The notes under the pieces are model-generated. The model was not told the DNA's origin, did not search any database, and saw only the letters and a program-made list of their open reading frames with translations. The translations under genes and the position numbers were made by a program. A DNA stretch of 64,000 nucleotides, from the NCBI GenBank assembly GCA_035573715.1, contig DATLZZ010000015.1:18723-82722 (forward strand), given 5' to 3'. Shown piece after piece: positions 17,329 to 24,595 of this stretch. Source of the DNA: JACPRL01 sp035573715 (GTDB lineage Bacteria; Acidobacteriota; Terriglobia; Acidiferrales; 2-02-FULL-67-57). Position 1 is the stretch's first letter, and each line of letters begins with the position of its first letter.

Positions 17329-19146
17329 GTGAGCGCCATGGCCGGAGTGGTTTCGGGTGGGCGAAGGCGCCTGGAGGCCATCCACCAGGCTCTGGCCCAC
17401 TGCGGAACCCAGGAGTGGGTGATACCCGACGAGCCTGCCGGAATGGCCCTGCGCGCCTGGAACGGAATCGCCGCGTCGCCGCCGCAGCGCTGGGACCGGT
17501 TTCGCGTGGTCGCCGACGCCGCGCTCTACAACCGGGGCGAACTCGAGCGGGCGCTCGGTGACTGTCCCTCGGGCACGTCGGTCGCCGAGTTGATCGCACG
17601 CTGCTTCGCGCGCTGGGGAGCCGACTGCGTGCACCGGTTGGACGGCGACTTCGCCTTCGCAGTGTGGGACGAAGCCCGCCGGGAGCTCTTCTGTGCCCGC
17701 GACCCGCTCGGCATCCGGCCGTTCTTCTATCGCTGGGATGGGAAGTCGCTGGCGTGGGCCTCGGAAGTGAAGGGGCTGGCGGCCGACCCGGACTACTCAC
17801 CGGCGCCGGACGAAGCGACCGTGGGCGAGTTCCTCCTGGGTTGGAGCCGCTTCCCGGACGTCGGTGCCACGTTTTACCGCGGCATCCAACAACTCCCCGG
17901 CGGCCACCGGATGACGCTGGCGGACGGGCGGTTGCGGGTCGAACGCTACTGGGATATCGAGCCGGCGTCTGCCGCCGAGCGTCCCTTTCAAGAGAGCCTC
18001 GAGGAGTTCCGAGCCCTGTTCGCCGCGGCGGTGCAGAAACGGCTGGCCGGGGCGGGCCGCGCCGGGCTGCTCATCAGCGGCGGCCTCGACTCCACCGCTA
18101 TCGGCAGTTGGGTGGAGCACTGGGGCCAGAGCCGGGCCGCGCTGGACTACGTGTCCTACGTCGTCTTGGATGCGCGCGGCGATGAGCGGCGCTACCTGCG
18201 CGATTTTGAAGAGAAATACTCTTGCGCCGTCCAATGTCTGGAGTTCGAGCAAACCCGCATTCTCGAGGGCATCGAATCCGGGACGGACGTGAAAGAGAAC
18301 CCGTTCCTGGACACCGCCTGGGACATTGCCAGGCGTTGGTCCGGCCACCTCGGGCAGCAGCGCTGTCGGGTGGTCTTGACCGGATTGGGAGGCGACAACA
18401 TCTTTCCCGCCCCGGGTCCGGCGTTTTTCCTCGATACGTGTCGGCGCCACGGCTGGCACGCCGCTTGGCGGAGCTACCAGAGAACCTGTTCCTACTTCGA
18501 AGTGCCCCGCGGGACATTCCTCGGCCCCACGCTCCGGCTGCTGCTTCCGGCGGGGCTGAGACGCCAAGCCAAACGGTGGCTGGGCCGGGAGGTTCCGGCG
18601 TGGATAGAGCCAGCGTTCGCCCGGCGCAGCGGGCTGCTGGAGCGTGTCCGGCAACCCTTGCCCCGCCGGGGCTTTTCCACTTGCACGCAGGAGGAAGACT
18701 ATCTCGAACTGACCTCCGGGCGTCTGGCCCTGATGTTGGGCTATTACAATCGCCTCGGAGCGGCCCACGGTTTTGAATTCCGCCACCCCTTTTTTGACCC
18801 GGCCCTGGTGCGGTTCACGGTGCTGAGTCCGTTGGAGTACAAGATTCGGGACGGCGAAACCAAAGTCTTGCTTCGCCAAGGCCTGGCAGGTATACTCCCG
18901 GACGCGGTACGGCAACGGAGGTTCAAGGGCACTCCGGGCCCTTTCTTGTTGCGATGGGCGCGCACCCGGGAAGCGGCACGCTGGCGCTCCCAGGCGGTTT
19001 CGCTCCGTGCCAGCGCACCGTATGTCCGGGTGGCCGAGATACCGACGTGGGTCAACCGGTTCTTGGAGGGGAACGACGACCTTCTCAAGCCGGTTTGGAA
19101 CCTGTTCGCGCTGGAGCTGTGGATGAAAGCAGTGTACGCGGCCTGA
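17329..19146 (+). CDS. Asparagine-synthetase-like lasso peptide cyclase (C protein)
   Basis: This 605-residue protein has an N-terminal class II glutamine amidotransferase-like domain (LDGDFAFAVWDEARREL, about residues 104-120, then ARDPLGIRPFFY). A synthetase domain follows with the PP-loop SGGLDS at residues 250-255. The catalytic N-terminal Cys (MCG in true asparagine synthetases) is replaced: the sequence reads MAG at the Met at base 17338, so glutaminase activity is absent, as in lasso cyclases of the McjC type. Those enzymes adenylate an Asp or Glu side chain and form the macrolactam. The start is GTG 17329 (GAGG twelve bases upstream) or ATG 17338. Precursor, kinase and B genes follow, which supports the lasso call over a metabolic synthetase. 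Confidence 0.85.
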   Translation: MSAMAGVVSGGRRRLEAIHQALAHCGTQEWVIPDEPAGMALRAWNGIAASPPQRWDRFRVVADAALYNRGELERALGDCPSGTSVAELIARCFARWGADCVHRLDGDFAFAVWDEARRELFCARDPLGIRPFFYRWDGKSLAWASEVKGLAADPDYSPAPDEATVGEFLLGWSRFPDVGATFYRGIQQLPGGHRMTLADGRLRVERYWDIEPASAAERPFQESLEEFRALFAAAVQKRLAGAGRAGLLISGGLDSTAIGSWVEHWGQSRAALDYVSYVVLDARGDERRYLRDFEEKYSCAVQCLEFEQTRILEGIESGTDVKENPFLDTAWDIARRWSGHLGQQRCRVVLTGLGGDNIFPAPGPAFFLDTCRRHGWHAAWRSYQRTCSYFEVPRGTFLGPTLRLLLPAGLRRQAKRWLGREVPAWIEPAFARRSGLLERVRQPLPRRGFSTCTQEEDYLELTSGRLALMLGYYNRLGAAHGFEFRHPFFDPALVRFTVLSPLEYKIRDGETKVLLRQGLAGILPDAVRQRRFKGTPGPFLLRWARTREAARWRSQAVSLRASAPYVRVAEIPTWVNRFLEGNDDLLKPVWNLFALELWMKAVYAA

Positions 19147-19166
19147 AGGAGCGGGCATTCCAACCC

Positions 19167-19175
19167 GAGGAGGAG
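19167..19175 (+). promoter_or_regulatory. Strong ribosome-binding site of the RiPP precursor
   Basis: GAGGAGGAG lies just upstream of the ATG at 19181 and is one of the best Shine-Dalgarno matches in the window. It decides the precursor start and suggests high translation relative to the flanking enzyme genes, as expected for a precursor peptide. Confidence 0.75.
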
Positions 19176-19180
19176 CGTGT

Positions 19181-19345
19181 ATGACACGGAAACAAGGAGT
19201 CGACCACCAGGAAGGCGACGCGCGGAAGCCCTACCGCAAACCTCAGTTGCGAGAATACGGCTCACTGCACAAGCTGGTGCTGATGAAGGGCGGCGGAAAC
19301 CTCCCCGACATTGGCAACAACACCAAGTTCAACGCCGGGCAATAA
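19181..19345 (+). CDS. Lasso-type RiPP precursor peptide (A), 54 residues
   Basis: This short gene lies between the cyclase and the kinase. The leader (about residues 1-36) has the motif Y18-x-x-P21-x-L23-x-x-x-G27, which matches the lasso leader segment bound by B1/RRE proteins, then L32. The predicted core is GGGNLPDIGNNTKFNAGQ (residues 37-54). Gly37 and Asp43 would form a seven-residue ring, with an 11-residue tail (residues 44-54) to thread. The cut site MK/GGG resembles the TK/GGAG site of microcin J25, but position -2 is Met instead of the near-universal Thr. Alternative cores starting at Lys36 or Met35 would give 8- or 9-residue rings. No Ser, Cys or C-terminal hydroxyl is in the core; Thr48 is the only hydroxyl side chain. 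The lasso call is strong from context; the processing site is inferred. Confidence 0.78.
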   Translation: MTRKQGVDHQEGDARKPYRKPQLREYGSLHKLVLMKGGGNLPDIGNNTKFNAGQ

Positions 19346-19384
19346 GCCCGCCGCCGACGCGGCCCACAATCCGACTCGCTCTTC

Positions 19385-20260
19385 GTGAAGAAAGTCCTGA
19401 AGCTTCCCCGCCGACTGCAAGTCGGTCCGGGGCCTCCCCTGGAGATTCGGGCTGCCGGCCGGCGCGCGGCCCCCGGCGAGCCGCCGTCCGCTTCGCAAGT
19501 CGGTTTTACTCTCCGACGACCACGGCGCGGAACCCTCCTCGTCACCTGGCACGGTCTCGGCGAATTCGCCATCGAACGGGGCCGAACAATCACGGCGCGC
19601 CGCTTCGACGATGCCTCCTGGAGTGAGTTCCGCGACCTCGTCCTCACCAACATCCCGGGGTTCGCCTTGCTGGAACGGGGAGTGGAAACGCTGCACTCCA
19701 GCGGGGTCGAAATCAACGGACGGGCAGTAGCCTTTGCCGGCTGCGCCGGCAGCGCCAAGTCTACTCTGGCGGCGTTGTTCTTCCGGCGAGGGTGTCGAGT
19801 GCTGACCGATGACCTCTTGCCCGTTCAGGTCGTGGGAAAGCACGTCCAGGCCTACCCGTCGTTCGCCGAGATCAAGCTGATGCCCGAGGCGGCACGCGCG
19901 CTGCGGGTCCACCCCAGCCGCTTGTTCCGGATGACTCCGCCCATGCGCAAATTCATCTGCAAAGTCCGGGCCCCCAAGGGCCCCCGGCGGCTGGCGGCCG
20001 TCTACTTCCCCGCGCTCTCGACAACGAGCCGGCGCGTCATCCTGCGCCCGCTTTCCCGCCGGGAAGCTTTCCACAACCTGCTGGCCTACAACTTCAATGC
20101 CGTGCTGATTACCCGGCGACGCCTGCGCCGGCTGCTGGCGCTTTGCGCGCGAATCGCGGAGCGGGTGCCGGCGCGACGCCTGCTGATCCCGCGCGACTGG
20201 AGGAGGCTGGACGAGGTCGCGGCGCGCATCGAGGCTGACCTGGAGAGTTTGCGCCGTTAG
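19385..20260 (+). CDS. HPr-kinase-like protein of the RiPP cluster
   Basis: This 291-residue protein resembles HPr kinases found in lasso clusters such as paeninodin and pseudomycoidin, where they phosphorylate a Ser of the precursor. The P-loop is GCAGSAKST (residues 119-127, Lys125); Ala replaces the usual Gly before Lys. LTDDLLPV carries the paired Asp142-Asp143 expected for the kinase catalytic region. The start is GTG at 19385; no ATG or clear ribosome-binding site is present, and it lies 39 bases after the precursor stop. The stop directly abuts the convergent B2 stop. The target is unclear because the predicted core has no Ser; Thr48 or a non-peptide substrate is possible. Confidence 0.8.
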   Translation: MKKVLKLPRRLQVGPGPPLEIRAAGRRAAPGEPPSASQVGFTLRRPRRGTLLVTWHGLGEFAIERGRTITARRFDDASWSEFRDLVLTNIPGFALLERGVETLHSSGVEINGRAVAFAGCAGSAKSTLAALFFRRGCRVLTDDLLPVQVVGKHVQAYPSFAEIKLMPEAARALRVHPSRLFRMTPPMRKFICKVRAPKGPRRLAAVYFPALSTTSRRVILRPLSRREAFHNLLAYNFNAVLITRRRLRRLLALCARIAERVPARRLLIPRDWRRLDEVAARIEADLESLRR

Positions 20261-20674
20261 TCAGAAGGACAGCAGCACATCGAACTGAGTTGCGTCGAGG
20301 GCGGGGCGACCGGTTTCCGTCCAGGCATGGCCTTCGAGCGCTTCGCCGCTCTTGCGCAGCCCAATGCGCAACTGGCAGGGGATGCCGCGGGCGCGCAGCA
20401 GACGATAAATCACCAGGCTGCGAGTGAGACACGTGGGCGAGAACGGCAGGCGACGATAGACGCCTTCGACGAGTTGCGTAACGCGCGCCGCGGCGGGTGA
20501 AGGAGAACCAGCCGGCGCGGACTCCGCCGGCGCCGAATCCATCGAGGCGGGCAGCCAGTGGCGCGGAGCGCGGAAGCGCACGCTCAGTTCAACGACGGGG
20601 ATCAGCCACAGGCAGCGCGCGAGCACGCCCCAATCGTCGCGGCTCAGGCGGCGCAGCTTGCTCCAGCTACTCAT
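20261..20674 (-). CDS. Lasso peptide B2-type transglutaminase-like leader peptidase
   Basis: This 137-residue protein matches the lasso B2 (transglutaminase-core) family, which removes the leader peptide. The catalytic triad is visible: Cys82 in SPTCLTRSL, His116 in LEGHAWTE and Asp127 in ALDATQ. The intervening RLLRARGIPCQLRIGLRKS segment is characteristic. Length is near the family's usual 130-150. It overlaps the B1 gene start by eight bases, and the two are separate genes here, whereas some clusters fuse them. It belongs to the minus-strand transcript that includes the polysaccharide-export gene. Confidence 0.87.
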   Translation of the reverse strand: MSSWSKLRRLSRDDWGVLARCLWLIPVVELSVRFRAPRHWLPASMDSAPAESAPAGSPSPAAARVTQLVEGVYRRLPFSPTCLTRSLVIYRLLRARGIPCQLRIGLRKSGEALEGHAWTETGRPALDATQFDVLLSF

Positions 20675-20948
20675 CGACTTCGATCAACCCTTTCTTGCTC
20701 AGCTCGGCCAGCAGGGCGTTCAAGTCCTGCTCGAGCTGCGCGCGGCTGGCGGCGTACTCCTGCTCAAGCGCGTCGAGGACGCGGCGCGGGTCCTTCAACT
20801 CCGCCAGCAGCGTCCACATCTGCACGCCGGTTTCGTTGAGGCCGTAATAGACGCCGTTCTGCAGGTTCAAAAGAACCATTTCACCGCCGAGCTCGCGATA
20901 GATGACGTCGCGCGCCGGGCGAACTTTTCCTTTGGGCAGCGCCGTCAT
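20667..20948 (-). CDS. Lasso B1-type RiPP recognition element (PqqD-like)
   Basis: The 93-residue protein has the PqqD/RRE winged-helix pattern. It begins with a beta-rich half (VIYRELGGEMVLLNLQNGVYYGLNETG), followed by MWTLLAELKDPRRVLDALEQEY and LLAELSKKGLIEVDE. In lasso biosynthesis this protein binds the leader (here probably Y18xxP21) and hands the precursor to B2. Length matches RRE proteins (80-100 residues). The start ATG lies two bases from the nucleotidyltransferase stop, and it overlaps the B2 gene start. The PqqD family also serves other RiPPs, so the specific lasso function comes from context. Confidence 0.87.
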   Translation of the reverse strand: MTALPKGKVRPARDVIYRELGGEMVLLNLQNGVYYGLNETGVQMWTLLAELKDPRRVLDALEQEYAASRAQLEQDLNALLAELSKKGLIEVDE

Positions 20949-20950
20949 GG

Positions 20951-22084
20951 TTACGAGTGCGCGGTGGCGGGCTGGTGCCGCGCCGCACCTTTCAGCAGCC
21001 CGCTCAAACGCAACCAGCGCACGCCCCAGTAGAGAAAGCCCAGGCGGCCGGGTACAGAGACGGCGGCCAGGTCGCCGGCCGAGGGGCGCAGCAGGCGCAG
21101 CAGATAGCGCACCTGGTCGCGACGCCGCTCGTGCAGCGCCAGCCGCAGGCGATGCAGGCGCGACGCCGCTTGCGGCGGTTGCGGCTCAAACGGATTGGCG
21201 ATGCCGGCCGGAGGAAACCGTCGCGGGCGCGCCGACGCGAGCGCCGCTTCCACCTCCGCAGGCACAGTCGTGCCGAAGTAGACGCGGAGGGCGTCGAGAG
21301 TCAAACAGAGAATGCGGCGCAATCCCAAGCGGCGCGCGGCGGCCAGAACCTGCGGCCACTCCGGCGGCCGGCGCTCGAGCCAGTGGGCGAGGTCGCTCAG
21401 CAGTTTCAGCCCGCCCCAGCGGTCGGCGGCGGCGCGCAGAGAGAGATAAAGGAAGTTCAAGTCGGGCGGAAGTGTGTCGGCGTCGCGGAGAGCAGCGCGC
21501 AACTCGGCGTGGCGCAGCGGAAGGATGCGCCAGTGAAGCTCGAGCAGGAGCGGCATCGGCGCGGTGGACTCCAGCGAGCACTCGCTGGTAAATTCGTCGC
21601 CCGTGGCCGCCAGCCGCGCCGCGGGGACGCCCGCCGGCGCCGTGCGCCGATAGCCGGCCGACTCGAGAACCTCAAGCGCGCCGCCCAGATCAGGCGGGGA
21701 AACGTGGAGATCGATGTCCACCTGGGTGCGCAGCGACAAATCGCCGTGCGCCAGCTCGGCCAGGGAGGTGCCTTTGAGCGGCGCCGCGCAAACGCCGCTG
21801 CGGCGAAGTAGCTCCAGCAGACGCGCCTGCTCGTGGTGAAGCCAGAGGTTGCGGGCGGCATTGGCGCGAAAACTTTCTTCCCACCGCGAGTTCACGCGCC
21901 TGCCCGCGTGCCGCAAACGATGAAACGCGAGTGGGAACAAGTCGAGCGCCGCGGCCCGGGCGAGCACCGCGTCAGGCTCGCTCGCGGCCGGCGTCGCACC
22001 GCGCGGTGAGCACAGCGCCAGCACCGCGCGATCAACCTCCGCAGAGGCAAAGACGGGGAAGCGCCAGTCGGCCGGGGTCGACAT
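20951..22084 (-). CDS. Nucleotidyltransferase-fold protein of the RiPP cluster
   Basis: This 377-residue protein has a nucleotidyltransferase-like core with LKGTSLAEL at about residues 104-112 and the metal-binding pair Asp123-Ile-Asp125 in TQVDIDLHV, followed by a helical C-terminal region rich in Arg and Leu. Proteins of this kind occur next to HPr-kinase-like genes in lasso clusters such as pseudomycoidin (PsmN with PsmK), where they modify the phosphorylated precursor. It is co-transcribed with B1 and B2: two bases separate it from B1, and six separate it from the export protein upstream. A role in tailoring the nearby peptide is an inference. Confidence 0.78.
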   Translation of the reverse strand: MSTPADWRFPVFASAEVDRAVLALCSPRGATPAASEPDAVLARAAALDLFPLAFHRLRHAGRRVNSRWEESFRANAARNLWLHHEQARLLELLRRSGVCAAPLKGTSLAELAHGDLSLRTQVDIDLHVSPPDLGGALEVLESAGYRRTAPAGVPAARLAATGDEFTSECSLESTAPMPLLLELHWRILPLRHAELRAALRDADTLPPDLNFLYLSLRAAADRWGGLKLLSDLAHWLERRPPEWPQVLAAARRLGLRRILCLTLDALRVYFGTTVPAEVEAALASARPRRFPPAGIANPFEPQPPQAASRLHRLRLALHERRRDQVRYLLRLLRPSAGDLAAVSVPGRLGFLYWGVRWLRLSGLLKGAARHQPATAHS

Positions 22085-22090
22085 AAAAAC

Positions 22091-23089
22091 CTAGCGCGCC
22101 GCCACGCCCCAGATGAGGATGCCGGTGGTGAGCTGGATCGCAGCCTCGGCGACGCGCCGCATCCCTCTCTTGAACTGGCTGTCGGGGATGAACAGGATGT
22201 CGTTCTCCTGCAGGGGCACGTCGTCGGCTTTGCGGGCCAGAATGCGGGAGACATCGACGGGAATCGTCTCTTCGCTGTCGCTGCCCGGGGTGCGCCGCAC
22301 GATGACGGCTTTGTCGGGCTTCGCGGTGGGCGTGACGTACTCGGCCAACGCCAGCGCCTGCAGAACGCTCACCTGCTCGTGGCGGTCTTTGAGCACGAAC
22401 CCGCCGGGCCGTTTCACCGCGCCCACCACGTAGACGATGCCGCCGCGCGGGACCGTCACCATATCGCCGGCATAGACGGGGATGTTGACCGCAGGGTCTT
22501 TGGCGTCCATCAGTTCGCGGGTCTTGATGACGACCACGCGCGGGTTGGCGGGGTCGGGCTGCGGAGTTTCGACGTTGGCTGGCAGTTCGCGCAGCGCCGC
22601 GTTGCGCACGACGTAAATCAGCGGGCCGGCGTCGTCGGTCAGCCCTTCGGCGGCCGAGAGCACCTCCAGCAGCGTGATGGGCCCGTAGACGGGAATCATC
22701 TGCGGCTTCCTCACCGCGCCCAGCACCGCCACCGGCCGGCTCTTGTACTCTTTGACCAGCACAGTGACTTGCGGGTTGCGGAGAATCTGCCGCTCTTCGA
22801 ACTCGCGCGCCAGGCTGAGCGCCAGCTCTTCCGGCGTCAGCCCGTCGGCCTGTACCGGCTGAGGGATGAGCGGCATCAGGATTACGCCGCTGGCGCTGAC
22901 GCGGACATCGCGCGAAAGGTCCGGCGCGTCGTAAACCGTGATGCTGAGCAAATCGCCCGGGCCGATCACGTACGTGCCCGCCGGCTTGGCGGGCGGCGCA
23001 GCGGCGGGCGCCGTCGGCTCCTGGGCCGGCAGCAGCAGCGCCGCAGTCAGAAGAAAGGAAAGTACGGGTGCCAGGATTGTCCGTGCCAT
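22091..23089 (-). CDS. Polysaccharide export protein (Wza/SLBB family)
   Basis: This 332-residue protein has a signal peptide (ARTILAPVLSFLLTAALLLP) but no lipobox Cys. A Pro/Ala linker follows, then the Poly_export domain (YVIGPGDLLSITVYDAPDLSRD, about residues 38-59) and SLBB-like domains (about 130-310) with SRPVAVLGAVRKP and GIVYVVGAVKRPGGF. Such proteins form the outer-membrane channel for capsule or exopolysaccharide. The Met at 23089 gives the signal peptide; a start at 23125 would add charged residues before it. It is directly followed by the nucleotidyltransferase gene, so glycan export and RiPP maturation genes share one transcript. Confidence 0.85.
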   Translation of the reverse strand: MARTILAPVLSFLLTAALLLPAQEPTAPAAAPPAKPAGTYVIGPGDLLSITVYDAPDLSRDVRVSASGVILMPLIPQPVQADGLTPEELALSLAREFEERQILRNPQVTVLVKEYKSRPVAVLGAVRKPQMIPVYGPITLLEVLSAAEGLTDDAGPLIYVVRNAALRELPANVETPQPDPANPRVVVIKTRELMDAKDPAVNIPVYAGDMVTVPRGGIVYVVGAVKRPGGFVLKDRHEQVSVLQALALAEYVTPTAKPDKAVIVRRTPGSDSEETIPVDVSRILARKADDVPLQENDILFIPDSQFKRGMRRVAEAAIQLTTGILIWGVAAR

Positions 23090-23231
23090 CGCCACACCCC
23101 CGTAGCGTAGACCGAATCGTAGCACCCGAGTTCGGGAGGGTCAACCGCGCCTGGTTTTGAAAATTTTTTTCGCGGCCTGCACGGCGCTCGGCGAGCAACC
23201 CAACATGGGTTACGCGCGCGATTTGATGAAG

Positions 23232-24443
23232 TCATCCCCGGGTGGCCGCGGCGCGGAGCAGGGCTTCGTACTGCGCGGTGCAGGCCGCGCGCGCTAGATG
23301 CGCCTGCGCATGGTCGCGGCCGCGCGCGCCGAGCTCGGCGGCGTGCTGCGGCTGCTCAAGGAGAGAGCGGATCACGCCCGCCATCGCGATCGCATCGCCG
23401 GGCGGGACCAACAGCCCGCACCCGGCTTCGCGCACCAGGGCGCAGGCGTCGCTTTCCGGATTCAGGCTGGCAATCACCGGCCGCCCGGCCGCCATGTAGG
23501 TGGCGAGCTTCGAGGGCACCACCGGCGTCTTCATCGTTTTCTTCAGCGTCACCAGTCCCACGTCGGCCGCCGCCACGAGCTCCGGATAGTCTTCGCGCAC
23601 GACAAACGGCCGCAAGCGCACGTTCGTCAATCCCAGCTCCGCCACGCGCCGCTCGACCCCGGCCCGCTCGCTGCCGTCGCCCACCAGCAGAAAAACAACC
23701 CGGGGCTCGTCGCGCAACTGCGCCGCCGCCTGGACGATCGTCTCCATGTCCTGGGCATAGCCCATCACGCCCGCGAACAGCACGACAAATTTTTCTTCCA
23801 GCTCCAGCTCGCGCCGAAACCGGTTGGCCGCGCCGCGCGGCGCCGCCGCGAACGGCGCCAGATCCACCCAGTTGGGAATCACGCGCAGCTTGCTTTCCGG
23901 CACGCCGGCGGCGCGCAGCCAGGCGGCGTTGCCCGCCGAGTGCACGCTGAGGGCGGTGGCGCGGCGGTAGAGGAACTGCTCCAGCCGGCGGAAAAGCGCA
24001 ATGAGCAGCGGGTTCCGCAGCGCCCCCAAGTCAATCGCGTTCTGCGGAAACAGATCCTGGACGTTGAGCACGAAGGCCGCGCGCCAGCGTCGGGCCAGCC
24101 CGTGCGCCGTCACGCCCAGCGGCAGCGGCGGCGAGTAGACCAGAATCGCGTCGGCGCGCGGCAGCCGCCGCGCGGCCCGATAAAACGCCACCGGCAGATA
24201 GAGCTGCCCCAGGCCCCGGCGCACGTGCGAGACGTTGTGAATCGCAGCCGCGCGAACGCGGATGACGGCGAAGTTTTTCGGCGCCGGCGCCACGCTGTTC
24301 GCGGCCAGGTTGTAGCGCGGCTCGCAGGTCACCACCGTGAGGTCGTGGCCGCGCCCGGCCAGGTCTTCCGCCAACTCGTACATCAAGTGAGAAGACGACC
24401 GCACCTCGGGCGGGAACGCATCGGTGAGCAGTAGAACGCGCAT
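23232..24443 (-). CDS. Glycosyltransferase family 4
   Basis: This is a 403-residue GT-B enzyme. The N-terminus LLLTDAFPPEVRSSSHLMYELA is the common GT4 acceptor-side pattern (WbuB-like). The donor site shows VLFAGVMGYAQDMET and AADVGLVTLKKTMKTPVVPSKLATYMAAG with the family Glu replaced by a VVPSKL pattern, as seen in the WbuB group, which transfers amino or deoxy sugars. The final stretch is AQAHLARAACTAQYEAL. It is upstream of, and probably co-transcribed with, the Wza-like gene 142 bases further along the minus strand. Donor is not identified. Confidence 0.85.
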   Translation of the reverse strand: MRVLLLTDAFPPEVRSSSHLMYELAEDLAGRGHDLTVVTCEPRYNLAANSVAPAPKNFAVIRVRAAAIHNVSHVRRGLGQLYLPVAFYRAARRLPRADAILVYSPPLPLGVTAHGLARRWRAAFVLNVQDLFPQNAIDLGALRNPLLIALFRRLEQFLYRRATALSVHSAGNAAWLRAAGVPESKLRVIPNWVDLAPFAAAPRGAANRFRRELELEEKFVVLFAGVMGYAQDMETIVQAAAQLRDEPRVVFLLVGDGSERAGVERRVAELGLTNVRLRPFVVREDYPELVAAADVGLVTLKKTMKTPVVPSKLATYMAAGRPVIASLNPESDACALVREAGCGLLVPPGDAIAMAGVIRSLLEQPQHAAELGARGRDHAQAHLARAACTAQYEALLRAAATRG

Positions 24444-24540
24444 CGGCGGAGTTATGAAACCACAGATGACCCCATTCGACTCGCCCGATTATATCGGGCT
24501 CGCTCAAGACAGGCGCAACAGAGGGACACAGACAAGAACA

Positions 24541-24583
24541 GACCGACTTTTTGACCTTCGACTTTTTGACTTTCGACTTCTAG
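24541..24583. repeat. Short direct-repeat tract
   Basis: The stretch contains three imperfect copies of a roughly 13-base unit, GACTTTTTGAC with a CTTCGAC linker, just ahead of the lipid kinase start at 24596. Similar T/C-rich simple runs precede the cytochrome gene (45776-45830) and the DoxX gene (around 47230). They look like simple-sequence expansion rather than a regulatory site. Confidence 0.55.
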
Positions 24584-24595
24584 AATTGCCGGGCT

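Noticed and set aside
17329..19146. Asparagine synthetase in amino-acid metabolism
   Set aside because: The amidotransferase Cys is missing, and the genes around it are RiPP genes.
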